This document shows, in pieces, positions 38,701 to 52,651 of a stretch of DNA of 64,000 bases. The position numbers and the translations under genes are program-made. The DNA is from Diphasiastrum complanatum. Its lineage: Eukaryota; Streptophyta; Lycopodiopsida; Lycopodiales; Lycopodiaceae. Where the stretch lies: the NCBI GenBank assembly GCA_029204225.1, contig CM055110.1, forward strand, positions 14,886,290-14,950,289, given 5' to 3'. Under the pieces are notes generated by a model. The model saw nothing but the letters and a program-made list of their open reading frames with translations, made no database searches and was not told where the DNA came from. Numbering within the stretch: the first letter of the stretch is position 1; each line of letters opens with the position of its first letter.

Positions 38701-41700
38701 AACGGTTCTGAACTTTCACAAGTCTTAGGATGTGAACTTGTGATAAATCTGCCTTCGCCAAGTTGTCAGAAGACTTAGAATGATGAAAAAATGTCCGGCG
38801 AGGATTATTGGTGTGAATAAACAGCTCGGTGAAGGTTGACTAGTTTGGCGAGGGTTGCTTTTGACTGGAAATTTTTTCAGAATCACTGGGAACCTTCGCT
38901 GGCCTTTTTCTATGGGAACTAACCTTCGCCTGATTCACTGGAGGTACAAAATAGTGTAATTCAGGTTTGGACAAACTGGCGAAGGTTCATATTGAGAATT
39001 GATGCTTTTTTTGAGGTTGGTGAGGGTTCTTTTGACCAACAATGGGTAATTCTGTAGAATTTGTCGCAAATATCCTGTGGGAACTAACCTTCGCCCTTCT
39101 AACTGGAAATTAAAAATACTGTAATACAGCTCTGGGAGGGTCGGCGAAGGTTCATATGCAGTATTAGAGAAGATTTTCGACTTGGCAAGGGTTCTATAGA
39201 CATAAAACTAGTTTTTCAGCATAGCTAGCCTTCTTCGAGCAGATTCTGTGGGAACTAACCTTCGCCTGAGTCACGGATGATAAAAAACTGTATGAGGAAT
39301 ATTCATGAGGGTTGGCGAAGGTCGGGCTGTAGGCCTCTAAACCATTTGCTCCCACAAATAGCCTAAAATTTTCCTTTATTGCTATGCATTTGATCAAATA
39401 ATTATGTGATTACTGGGTCTTGACTTACATATAAAACTAGTTTTTCAGCATAGCTAACCTTCTTTGAGCAGATTCTGTGGGAACTAACCTTCGCCTGATT
39501 CACGGATAATAAAAAACTGTATGAGGAATATTCATGATGGTTGGCAAAGGTCGGGCTGTAGGCCTCTAAACCATTTGCTCTCACAAATAGCCTAAAATTC
39601 TCCTTTATTGCTATGTATTTGATCAAATAATCATGTGATCACTGGGTCTTGACTTACACACTCAAGGTGCCAAATCCCTCACACTTATTTCCTACTGTAA
39701 ATTAATCTGATCTATATACATGGTATGGTAATGTCTATCTTTCCGTTTCTATGGTTATATAAGAGTTTCTTATACAGATGGAACTTCAATACACTATGAT
39801 TCTTGGAAACTTTACTTTGACATCATGACTGTTAATGAGCTTCAACTAAAAGTTGTTGCTGACGTCTAATTGAATTGATCTACATCCAATTCATTGATAC
39901 TTTACGCACTATTCATGCTCTAGTGGATATCTTTTATTTTCAAGTATGCTAACATCTAGGAGTAGTAATGTAATTCCTCAATCTAACAATCAATTATTGT
40001 AGACCTTTGTCCTCCTGAAAACATGAACTACAATATCGTAGTTTTTACACAAATTTGGGTTGGAAGAGAGTGCATAAAGCACCTATAAGATCACTCGTCA
40101 CACTTCCAGTATGCAAGCAATATATGACATACCATTGCCCAAATGTCATTTGTAGGAGAAATTCTTGTCCAGGCTTCTGTAAGAAAGAGAGTAGAGAAAG
40201 GAGAAAGTCATTTGCAGGCTTATATGGTGGGTTTTCCATGCCTCTAGCAATTAAGTCGGTATCACAATTAAAAAAGAAGAGGAAAGGAGCCCTATTGATC
40301 CATCTCCACAAGAATATGCTTGTAGCTCGAAGCTAATAATAATAACACAAAAAACATGTAGCACAAAGCTATTATCTTCTTCATGTTCTCCTTGGCAAGT
40401 ATTTTTGATTGTTGAAAGGTTACGAAATTTATACTCTTCTAAAATGAAGACTTTCCAACCTTGAGACTTCTTTCCATCCAACGCCTCTGTGCTGCTCCAT
40501 TTGCAAGATGCAAGAAAACTTGGCCTCTTCTCTAAGCAGGAAGCCTTGCTCTGCTGCATAAACTCGTAAGAGGAACTAAAATAGTATGTCTGTTTGGGGT
40601 CAGGAGACCATCATGGCCCAGACACAGACTCAGTGCTTGACACACCACTCTTGAAAGTGAGGCATCCAAGATGAAAACAATTACATATTTTGATTCTGGG
40701 AGGTGCACGAATTTTGGAAAAAGCGTGCCTTGTCTAAGAGTAGCAGAACTTAAGACTTTCCCACATATCTTAAGGCTGATATTGTGGGCCTTGCATATTT
40801 AGGATTGCATGCATTGGAGTGTCACTTATAGCCTATTTGTAACTTTTCTTCCACCCACGATTAGGTTTAAACCAAGCCAAAAATTTGAAGATATTACATG
40901 GCATTTTCCATTTTGAAACTCAAAGCAGTACTGATATCTCTATGTACTTTATCCATGAGCTAAAATCACACATGGTCAACACTGCCATTTTAGTCCATCT
41001 GCCATTTTAGTCATCTGATGTTGCACGATAAACCATTTGCAAAATATTTAACACATGAATATGAAATGAAGTGTGAGCATTGTAAGTGATTGAAGAAAAA
41101 TAACTTCATCAATTCTCACATAAAAAATAATAGCAAATGCATGTATTGGGGTGTAACGTTGTGTTAAGATTGTATAGGAGAAACCTTGTGCTCTTCTAAC
41201 AGCAATAATTTTCAGGTTTGGAGGTCGAGTTTTGACAGATTTCTGGAGTTTTTGAGGACTGGTCAGGCTTTGAGCCCTAGTGTGGCTTTGGAAACAGCTG
41301 CAGTTTTGCAGGTTTGAATAGATTCTCTGTTTTGGTGTCAAGTAATATGCACATTGCATACACTAATGAGCGTATGGAACATGTACAACAAAGCAACTTA
41401 AAGATGATTACTGGCATCTATTTGCAGAGCAAGTTAGAAGAAGTAACAAGGAAGGCACAAGAGCAGCTACAGCTTGTTCTGAAGCAACAGAAAAGGTTGA
41501 GTTATTTTTTCTTGAATGTTTAGGTTAGGTTTTTAAATGCAGCTCTATTACATTGACTGATTTGTTCATTTTGTCTGAACTCGACTTCCAAAAAAGTGCA
41601 GATTCTCAGTAGACCTTGATGTCGATGCACCAAAGCTAAGAATTCCTACCTTCACGAGCAATGAAGGTGGGCAAGAAATGCAGCTTGTGTTGGATTTGGG

Positions 41701-44700
41701 CCATTTCAAGCTTCACACTTCCCCAGTGAGTATTTGACAATAAGTTCTATGCAGTGGGATGCAGTTTCATCCGAAATGTTTCGACTAAACTGAAGTTTCT
41801 TGGTTTATTGATTCTGATTTGGTGTTTAGGACAAAGATCCACTAGAAGACACCATCAACATGGAAAGCCTTTATTCTCGTTTACATATTTCTGGAAGTGA
41901 CATATCTGCATTCTTTGTTGACGGTGGATTTGATTGGTCAAAATATTCTTGCCTTGCATCACCTATGTTTCAACTTCATGGAGCCGATCCACTGGATGGA
42001 GCTTACCAAGTTGGCAGTGCTACATGTGCTGTTTTTCCTATTCTTGACCGTTGTGGCATGCATGTTATCCTTGATCAGGTCAGTGACTTTCTTCTTCCAA
42101 GAGACTTTGCAGCTCCTGTCTGCCACATAAAGACACTGGAAAATTGTAGTGTGTTTTCATGAAGACACTGTAAGATTTTTCCATTACTCTTTCTGAGGAA
42201 AAACTGCTGTTGACTATCCCAGACTAGGGTGCAGCACCCGGATTATCCATCAACTCGTGTAAGCATTGAAGTTCCGCGTTTGAGTTTCTATTTTTCACCT
42301 GTAAGGTACCTTGGACTGTTAAGGTTACTGGCAGCAGTTGAGAAAGTGCATGAAGATTCTGAAGTTGATGTGGTCAAAGTCTCAGCTTGGCACCAGGCAG
42401 ATTTTTTTGGGGATGCACGGGTTCTTAATTGGGGGGTACTGTTCTCCTCCTCATTGTCTATTTTTTGGCACACGCTTTGTGATTTCAAACCATTGAGTCA
42501 AAGTAGCTTTCTCAGACTTTTGAGCTGAACTTATGGTTGTCACAAAATGTTCTTCTTTTGTCTGGATAATCAGGGAATAGGTAATACCGTTGCAGAGTGG
42601 CAACCATGTTGGGCTTCATTAGCAGGGTCATACCTATATATACTAGACTCAGAAGGTGCACTGAGTTATTCAAGATGCTGCAGGTACTTGTGGGATGCCT
42701 AAATGTAGACATCAAAGGATATTTTATTTCAAACCAAAAATTTAGGAACTGTTCACTTAGTTGCTCTTCTGGTGTTCATTTTTCGTTTGCACTGATGAAG
42801 AAATTGTCACAAGAAGTTTATTTAAGCTGTGTATATAAATTCCACAAGATCTATTTGTTGTTTTACAATTGTTTTTGTTTGTTATCTGGCAGTATGAACA
42901 ACAAGCAAGTATTGGAAATTCCCTCTGAAAATATTGGGGGTTCAGATTTTGTAATAGCTTTATGCAACCGTGGAATGGATCTACAGAAGGTGTTTTGGGG
43001 ACTCTAATCTTTGATGAATTCGCTATTGTTGCTTCAATTTTTGTATATGAAGTCAATCAAAAGTATGACAGTACTTTTGGTACAAAATGCGTGTCCAAAT
43101 CTAATTCGGAGGAATGAAGTTAGGAAAATACTCACTAGGATACCAAGATAATGTTTTCATATGCAGCTTGTAATGGGTAAAAGACTTACAACCTAGACAA
43201 GTTATGTTAAGGTTCGTTTCACACTTCCTAGGTCGTATCTTAACTTCAAAGTGAAAGGATTTGAAGGCCTCCTCCTGACAGTAAAGGCTTTCGTCTACTT
43301 TGGATGGGTATTAGCTATTAACTTAATTGCCTGGTTTTTATGGATAAAGGGGATGGTGCTTCACCATCGTCACATGGTTTGAAGTTAGTAGGAATATCTT
43401 CTCACAGAGGTTTTTTGGAAGTTCAAGAAATTTAGTGGTCTTTAACTTGATGAATTTTTATGCAGGCTATTGAATCTTCCAACACCATTGTTATGCAACT
43501 AAGAAATGCTGAGACAAAAGCTGCTTGGATCAAATACCTCACTTTAGCCATTTACAAGGCATCAGTAAGAAAGCATGAAATTCTGTGACCTATTGCTACT
43601 TTGATACTTTGACTTGGTCCCATACAAACTTTTGATGGTCTTGCAGGCTCCGGTCTCTGTGTCACTACCTACTGAATTGAATGTGGTCGAAAGCATCAAT
43701 GACAATCAGCCTCTCCCTGCAGATCCTTCAAAGCAGCTTGATCTTTTCATTACAGGTTCTTTGAAAGAATTGCAAGTCTTCCTATGTGGAACGGTATGTA
43801 AAGCAACGTAGAAGAGACATATTGTGGCATCTCGGTGTGTGCTGCCATTGATAATTTTGAACCTTGTCTGAATGCTGTAACTTTTGTGTGGTTTCTTATC
43901 TAGTGCACGTTCTGGAAAAGTAACTCCTAACAAAGGGGCTCTTTTACTTTGCTCTAACATATTGCACTCCACTATAGACAATGGCCAACGGGAGCTTGGA
44001 TAACGAAGTGCCGATACTAGAACTCCAAGCAAGTGGAGGACAGGCAAGTCTTCTTGTCCTTTATGAGTATGTTGTGCTTGCCAGCCTTGTTTGCATTCAT
44101 ATGGTTGCAAATAATATCAAGCAACAAAGTCATAGGATTGTCTTTGATTGGACGTTTCCAGGTGCTTGCAAAAAGCAATTTTAGTCTAACATAGATATGG
44201 AGGGTTAAGGTGGTGATAAATATCAACTAAGTATGAATCGTTATTTGAAACATATCCATTATTACTTTTCTGAGGTTATATGTCCATGAAAATTTCGGAT
44301 CAGTTGTTTGTTGACGATGTGAGTCATCTTGTAGCTTTAGTTTGGCACAACGGAGTTCATAGGACTTTGAGGATAGAATCTAATCAGATCCGTGCCGTGT
44401 TTGTCATGATATGAGACTTCATTATACCCATATAGTAATTACCTTCTTTTTAGGATTGATGTCTTCATCCATTAAAAATTGATTTTTGCGTGATAATTTC
44501 TTTTCAAAATGTTGCTATCTAGTCTTGATTAGGTTAAGCTGATTTGCAAGACTATGCACATGCAAAATTTGTCATCTGCAGTCATTTTGGGCTCTTATGG
44601 CCCTCTATTAGGATTGCCATTTCATAAATAGTCATGCCATTATGACGTAATTGGTGGCCGAGTGTGTGCTTGAACTTGGAGATTAAAGGTAGCATGTCCA

Positions 44701-47700
44701 GTTGCAACTATAGTTCAATATGACTTTTGGTATTTGTGCAGCCAGTTCCCTTGTCCTATTCACCTTGATTGGCTACATATTTCAACTTTGTGCACATTGG
44801 GGAACATAAAGCTGAACAATTCTCAAACATTCAATTGGTTCTTCATATCTCTTTGGCAAAGGCTTTTCCATCTCGACAATGGTTCTGCGGTCAAGTGTAA
44901 TGGATTTATTGCAGCGAATAAACAAATGCTCAGAAAAACAAGCAGTTTAGGCACAAGCACACCAACGTTCCATTTTTTTCTTCATTTTCAATCTTGGCAA
45001 GAACATCCATTAGGCGTTTTCAATTCATCTCTCATGCCAAGTTACATCTCTAGTTATAAACTGCCAGGTGTGTGAGGAGATAAGATTTGATTGTAGAAAG
45101 CATATGCCCATGCCTTCTATGGCTTGCTATTAATATCCCGCAGATGAAGCAGATTACGATGGGTGCAAATGTTACACAGTTATAGATTTTGCTAAGAAGT
45201 CTCAAGTTTGATACTTTCAGTCTATCAGTCGCCACTAATTTGTTTGAGACTTTACTCTTTCAGCCCTCACTTTAAGAGAGCAGTTGTAGTCTAGTAAATG
45301 TGAGAAGTGATGGTCTTTCTGGGTAAGCAGTGACTACTATAAACACGTTTCTCTGCATAGGCATAAAAGTATTATGGACAAGTGCAATGGTTTGCTTACA
45401 AGGACTTTGTTCCTGGCAGGTGGATTATCTGCAGCGGCCCTTCGACATGTCTATGGGCATCAGGTTACATGCCCTCAAAGTAAAGGATAGGCTGCAAGGC
45501 TCTGTTTCCTCTTGTCAATACATTGCTTGCTCTGTGCTTTCCAGCAGTGAAGAGTTGGAAGCGAGAAAACATTTAACACCGAGTTCTTCGGAAAATTTAG
45601 ATGAGGAATCCGAACTCTTTAGAGATGCCTTATCTGATTTTAATGCTGGATCTTCTGAAATAAATCCTTTGGGACTGGATAGTTCTTCAAGCTCTTCTCA
45701 AACAGATGGGGTTTCCAGAAGGAAGCCATCAGTTCTGAGGCTAGATCCAACATATTTAGTGAAGGCAGGAAGAATGACAGATTTCATTTTCGAGGATTTG
45801 GAAGAGGAGGCATTAGACTTTGTGAGTGTGCTCCTCTTCATCAGGCAAAGTGGATCTCCTGATTATGATGGTACAGATACACAGGTACAATTTCTTCTAA
45901 TACTGGGATGTTACATCTTGAATGTAGAAGTAACACCACTTTTTCTGCTGGTTTATATGTAGATTGAACATTGGACCAGTTCCTATTATTGTGCAGATGA
46001 GCATTAACATGGCCACATTGGACTTCTTTTGCAACCGGCCCACTGTTGTAGCGTTAATAAACTTTGGCACAGATATAAGCAGAATAATGGAGGCCCAGGA
46101 TGCTCTAGATCCACCTGTTAAATCTCAATCAGCGGAAGTGACTTCTCCAGATGAAGGTTCAGATTCCTCAGAACGCTCTATTGTGAAAGGATTACTTGGA
46201 AAAGGAAAGTCAAGAATTGTATTCCGTTTAAGAATGGCCTTAAAAAGCGCAAGAATTTATTTAAATCAGGAAGATGGCTCACAGCTGGCTATGTTAGCTC
46301 AAGACAAATTTCATATGGATCTAAAGGTAAGTTGAATGTAATTTGATCTACGCGACTCGTTCTGTAATTCATTTTTCATATTGAAAGTTTTCTAGTCCTA
46401 ATGATACTTGCACACCAATCTGTACTCCATTATTCTGCACTATCAATGAAAAGAGATGATGTTTCTGCCCTCTCAGGCTTCCTCCTAAAGACTTTTGGTC
46501 GGATAGTTGCCCTCATTTTCCACCGTTTGTCCTATTATTAGGACATCATGTTCAAATTTCCGAGGTTCTATGTCAGCTCTTGATTTGAAGAGTAAATATT
46601 AGTTTCCTTTCTTTTGGTGTTCCAACATTCTGTCCCTTCCTAACAATGCAAGACCCATGCCTTTCAACTACATACACAACATCATTAGTGATCTCTTCTT
46701 GCAAAGTTTTTCAGATTGGCTTGAAAATCTTAAATAGTTAAAAGAGCAGAGACTCATAGCATCCGAGCTTGACTTTAGACAGGGCAGGCATCGATATGTA
46801 AGCATAAATGATCTTGCTCGTTTGTTGAGTGCTGCAAAGCGCTTCATAAATTCTTAGGGATTGGCCTCATATAGTGCTTCTGGCATATTCGAGACAGTTT
46901 CTTTTGTAGGTGTGGGATATCATAAGCATCATAGGTCGAGTAAAAGTTTGAGATTGGTCTGATTTTGTTCGTAGTGCAGTATCCAAACAATCACTTTCTT
47001 TGGCCTCTCTGTCGATGAGTCAGAGGAAGTGATTATGTGCTGGTATGAACTTGATCACGTATCCCTTAGTGAACCTATGTACAATGTTGACGATGATCTT
47101 CAATGCATTCAGGAGTTTCATGCATATCCTATCCTTTAACGAGATCAGAATATTTGAAAGTGAGGGCTTTGTGGACTTATAAGTAGGGATTTCATAGATA
47201 TTAGAATGTGAATTTGCAGTGTTAATATGTAGATATCAAATTTTGATCAGTAGCTGCTCTAAGTGATTTTCATTTTCCTTTCAGATGGATGCTATTATGT
47301 TGCGTGAGATTTCTTCTTGAATACGGATTAACATACATTTCCAGCTTTCTTGCTATTTTTTACTTAGGTAGCTTCAGAGGAAACTGACCGTTTATGATTT
47401 ACATCCATGGCTGGTCCGTAGGTATATCCTGGTTCATTCAGCATTTCGGGTACTCTTGGAAATTTAAGGGTTTGTGATATGCTTCTTGGCCCCAATCACC
47501 ATTGGGGCTGGCTTTGTGACATTCGCGATCCTGGCTGTGGCTCTCTTGTTAAGGTACGTCCATGGAACTGTTCTTGAAACTGTGACAACAATTATCTGGC
47601 TGGTTGTTGCTCGAAAGTGTGACAGTTGAATATGGGTATATGTTTCATTGTTAAATATCAAATTTAGCAAAGAAAATTTAAGACCTGAAGGTGCACATTT

Positions 47701-49004
47701 CAGTATCCTCAAGTATCACATATTGCACATCCTTCTACAAAGGATTCAGGTGTAGTTTAATATTTGTGTCTACATAAATGAAGACATCACTTTGTACGTC
47801 AATCAAGCACAGAATTTTAGACCTGCAATATCGACATTCAATCCTCAAGTTACACCATCTTTCATGCTTTTGAACCAACTCAGATGGCTAAAAACCAACT
47901 ACAAAGGACGTACATTACACATAAGATCCTAAGGAGCATTAGCACATATTAGAGATGTGGATCTCCAACGCATCATGTGAAAGTGTATTGAGGCATGGAA
48001 ACAGATCGGCTCTGTGTCTCTCTATTTTGTTGAGAGTAAAGACATAAGTATTGAATGTCCAAAGCCGCAACATAAGAAATCATTGGTCAAATATGTCCAA
48101 ACTCCTACTGACGTAGTCATTGATGATCAACTATAGATGTAATAAGTTGTAGAACAGCTTAGATGAAACCCCAGATAATGATTGGCTGAGTGAAGCAGAT
48201 ATAGAATCATACTGAGGTTCTACAAGAATTTGAATGGACGCAAAAGATTGATAAAGAGAAAACAAAAAGATTTATCTTTGAAGGAAAGAAAGCTCAAGAT
48301 AGGTAAAAAGAAAAGAAGAAAGAAGTTGAAAAGGCTTTGATAGTTTAACTTATCAAAATTAATCCAGATTACAATAAAAATCACGAGAAATTCATTGGTC
48401 ATGAGATGGCTGATGAAGCAAAAGAGCTGCTAGATCAGGAGCTAAATTAAAGAAGTCCAAGGGATTTTCTTCTGAGGAGGACATTCCACATCCTTATAAT
48501 CTTATTCAAATTAAAATCTGGTGAAAATATGTTGAAGACTTCGACAGAGTACAACCTAGCAGTTGAGATACTAATGGATCAATATTTCATGGACCTTTTT
48601 CGAAGCTGGTTTGAAACGGGAAAGACTTGACAACTCTAGTAAAGAACTGATGAATCGGTTGTTTCAGGGTTCTTTTTGGAGTGGGTTTTATTTCTAGTCT
48701 TCTATTAGGGCAAAAACAACTTTTTAGTGCTTAGGTTTTTATGTAGATTATAATTATTGAACGGTCAATCTTGAATCCTAACTCGGAAGTTAGGGTTCTA
48801 GAGTCCCATCGAGTTAGAACCTTATCCCACCTATTGTCATGATCCATACTACATAGTACATACATTGATGGTCAAGACTCAAGGGTCATGTAACATCCCT
48901 CGACATGGTCTCGACTCTTTTTACACCGTAAATTTAACACTAATCTGTAACTTCTAACATTATTCGTCTTATATGCCTTTTGGCATGGAAAAGACACAAA
49001 TAAA

Positions 49005-49079
<75 letters not shown>

Positions 49080-52000
49080 GAGATGGCTCCACGCGGATCA
49101 GCTCTTGCTGTCCCTCGCGCCACATCTGCTCTCCCTCCACGTAGGACCACCCGCTCCCCCCTCGCTACTATCTCCTCTTCCCCCCTCGCGGAAACCAGCA
49201 CGTCCATCGCTGGCAAAAACACACCCCTCGCTGAGGGCAGCACCCCCCTCGCTGAAACGGACATCTCCTCCCCCCTCGCTGAAGCCAACACCATCCCCCC
49301 CACACTCGCTGTTGGATCAGAGCCTGAAGCAGACTCCTCGCTGCCCACAGACTCCTCGCTGTCCACAGATTTGTCCTCTCCCTCGCTGTCCTCAGATTTC
49401 TCAGATTTGCCATTGCTGCCTATAGATGATGTGGCACCCCCTTCCTCTTCTTCCCCACTCTCAATCTCTTCCCTCTCTTCTTCTCTCTCCTCTGCTGTTC
49501 CTACCTCTCTTCTATCTTCTTCTTCTTCTGCCTCTTCCTCGTCTCCATTGATCTCCCACCCTATTGCTCTGGCCACCCCTACGAGCCTCCTTCCTATCCC
49601 CATTCCCCAAGAACCCACAGTTCCCCCATCTGCGGTACCCATCCCATACACCCCCTCCAAATCAACAGAACTATTTTCTTTTTGGGAAGCTGACCAAATG
49701 AAAGCCGATTTCCAGCTTTTGAAACATGAACTATCACAACTGAAAGGAATAGTGGTCTCCTTACTCAAGGAAAAAAATGTGTTGCAGTCCAAAGTCGCTT
49801 CGTTAGAGCAGGTGATCAACACTAAGCAGGTTGCAGCCTCGGGATCGACCACCACCAAGATAAAGGAGCTTGAGAGTAAAATAGAGCAGCATAAAGATTC
49901 ATGGGCAGCAGTCTTGCAGAAAGGCACCAAACCTAGCGCCCCCATCTCCGTCATCTCAGCCACCATTTTGGAAGAGAGGTCAAGGGAGCAAAAGGCCCAC
50001 AACATCAGGGTTCACGGGATACCAGACACACAGGAGGATGCCATTGCCGAAGCCACGAGATTTCTCGAGACCACTCTAGGACATATGACAGATGGGCTAG
50101 ATACAGCTTGGAGGACCATCAGAGATGCCGCTACACTCATTATCCGTTTCACTTCTCTAGAGAGTCGCCAAGATGCTTTACAGTGTAGAGCTAAGCTTCG
50201 TGGCACCACTATCTATATGGATGACGACCTCACATATATCCAGGTAGAGGAGAGGCGTAAGGCCTTTCAGGCAGCCCGTGAGTCTGGCAGACGAGTCATT
50301 TATCGAGATGGGCGAGTGCGCTTTCTTGATAGTGCACCTAGTAGATTCCAGCGCTAGGGATTTGGGGTGCCCGGGTGGCATACACTCATCTTCTACGGCA
50401 GGGGACCTTGTTGATTTCATTACAGGCAGGGATATATTATTCTTCATGGAGACACACGAGAGCCCAGAGCGAGGACTTTCTTCTTTTCCTGGATATAGAT
50501 GGGATTCAGTATTCCGACGAGAGACTAGATCTGCTAGTGGACGTGGTTCAGGTGGGGTCGCCTGCTTGTACGGGGAGGCTCTTCACTCGAGTATTGACTT
50601 CATCCGACATGACGAGCAGGCCCGCTATACCTGGACTCGCATCGTGGGTCAGGATATTGGCTTGGATAGAGGTCTTTTTATTGCAGCATGTTACTTTCCA
50701 CCAGAGTCCTCGTCTTTTGCTGAGGGTATTGGATCTCCATATCAGGTTCTCTCACCAGATATTATCAGATTTTCAGAGCGGGGGCATATTCTCCTCATGG
50801 GGGATTCTAATACCCGGACATCTTCGCGACAGATAGAGTTCTTCGACACCACTGATCAGCTACGTGTTCGTGCCTTGGACAGTGATATGCTTGGAGTTAC
50901 CAGGACTTCCGCGGATAGTTTTGGACCTACTACTTCATATGGAGAGCACTTATTGCAGTTTGGAGAGGCACATGAGCTAGCCATTTATAATGGCTTACCC
51001 TGCTGGCCACATTCAGACAGTTATACATGCCACCCTCACAGTGGAGGACATAGTGTCGTTGACTATCTCATGGGGTCACCATCCTTTGTACCCATAGTTT
51101 CTGACTTCCACGTTTTCCCCACCACCCTTTCTGATCACTCATTTCTCTCCTTTGATATCGGCCACCTTCCACCCACTTATTCATCTACACTACCCACGCT
51201 TACCCGAGCACCCACGTACACATTTAATCCCACTTACATGCCACTATACCGGCAGTTCTTAGCTTCACTTTTACACTCCTTTCCTCATGACAGTCCAGTC
51301 GACACCCAGGCTGATTTCCTCACCACCTCTCTCCACACGGCCGCATCATTAACCCTCCCCACAAAACCCCACCCCAAAAAGACCCGATGCACGCCTCGAC
51401 CACTACACCCTCCTTGGTACGATACTGAGTGCCGCTCTCTCCATCAGTCAGTAACCCACTCACGCATCCATGCCCCACATCTGCTTCGATCTTCTCGATG
51501 CTCCTACCATCGTGCTTCCGCCGTAAGAAACGTTTCCATGATGATTCTGAAGGGAAACGTCTCATTGACCTTCTTTTCAGCTCTTCTTCGGGCGCTTTCT
51601 GGCGCGAGTTCATTCCTCGCTCTCCACCACCTCTCTTGGAGGACCTCCGCATAAGGACTGATTATGCTACTAGCCTGTACACGGTCCCTACCGACTCACC
51701 TATCGCCATATCTCCACGGCCACCGGAGTTCTCCTTCTTCACATCTGACATGGTACTTGCAGCCATTAAGAAGATGAAGTCCCACAAGGCCAGAGATATC
51801 GAAGACCTTGAATCTGAACTCCTTTCCCATGCCTCCGACTTACTCGCCCCCACTATAGCCACCCTTCTTAACTCTGCAGTTGTTTCTGGTTTCCCATCCT
51901 CCTGGTGCACTAGCATTATCCACCCCATCCATAAGAATGGTGACCCCATGATTTCGAGTAACTACCGCACCATCATGATTGGGCATGTCCTGGCGAAATT

Positions 52001-52583
52001 ATATGGTACTATACTGCAGTCTGTTGTGAGCTCAGAGGCGGAGACTAGGAGACTACATGCCATGAGTCAGGCTGGTTTTTGAGCACATTATTCTACGGCA
52101 TATCACATCTTCACATTGCGAGCCTTGATTGAGGAGGCTAAGCACAGGAGAGAGAGGGTTTACTGTTGTTTTGTGGACTTCAGGAAAGCCTTTGATTCTG
52201 TTCCTCGCTCATTGCTCATCCAGAGACTCCGAGACCTCGGCTTCTCCACCGACATTGTTCTTGCTGTGATGACACCTTATGAGCGTGTCCTTGGTTGTTT
52301 CCGGCATAGCAGTGGCATATCTGAGCACATCTGGAGCACTATTGGGGTGAAGCAGGGTTGTTCCCTCTCACCAGTCCTCTTTGGCTTGTATATTGATGAG
52401 TTGGAGAGAGTCATTACACAGGGTGGCGGTACTGGCTGTAGGCTTGGTGACATCTTGATTGCTATCCTCCTTTATGCTGATGATGTGGTATTGGTCTCAC
52501 CGACCAGAGAGGGTCTACAGCGACAGTTGGATTGCTTGCATGAGTTTTGCACCAGATGGGGCCTAGGGGTGAACATTGGGAAG

Positions 52584-52651
<68 letters not shown>

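Larger units (their letters stand above)
49077..52646 (+). mobile_element. LINE copy B: ORF1 complete, ORF2 cut in RT and fused to a TC tail
   Basis: Starts six bases before an ORF1 ATG, directly after the TC tract of copy A. It runs through ORF1, endonuclease and RT up to YADDVVLVSPTREGLQ and NIGK. At about 52583 it passes into AAGCTTTTCTC and a TC tract (52588-52646). The AAGCTTT of intact LINE 3' ends is present, so everything between the RT and the tail appears to be deleted at a short AAG homology. Confidence 0.88.

Noticed and set aside
37110-39660. CRISPR-like array from regularly repeated 10-mers
   Set aside because: The motif alternates orientation, spacing is irregular, the repeats are degenerate, and the context is a plant intron with gypsy sequence.
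42221-42234. Alternative acceptor CTAG at 42227 for VPS13 exon 20
   Set aside because: It would add seven bases and break the frame. The GTGCAG acceptor ending at 42234 keeps phase and the HPDYPSTRV motif.
44640-44740. Possible second tRNA-derived SINE (TGGCCGAGTGTG resembles an A box)
   Set aside because: No acceptable B box at the right distance and no A-rich tail.
48872-50005. 377-codon minus-strand frame opposite LINE ORF1
   Set aside because: It is the shadow of the GC-rich, low-complexity ORF1 and the TC tract (ERERER). ORF1 on plus has recognisable domains; this frame does not.
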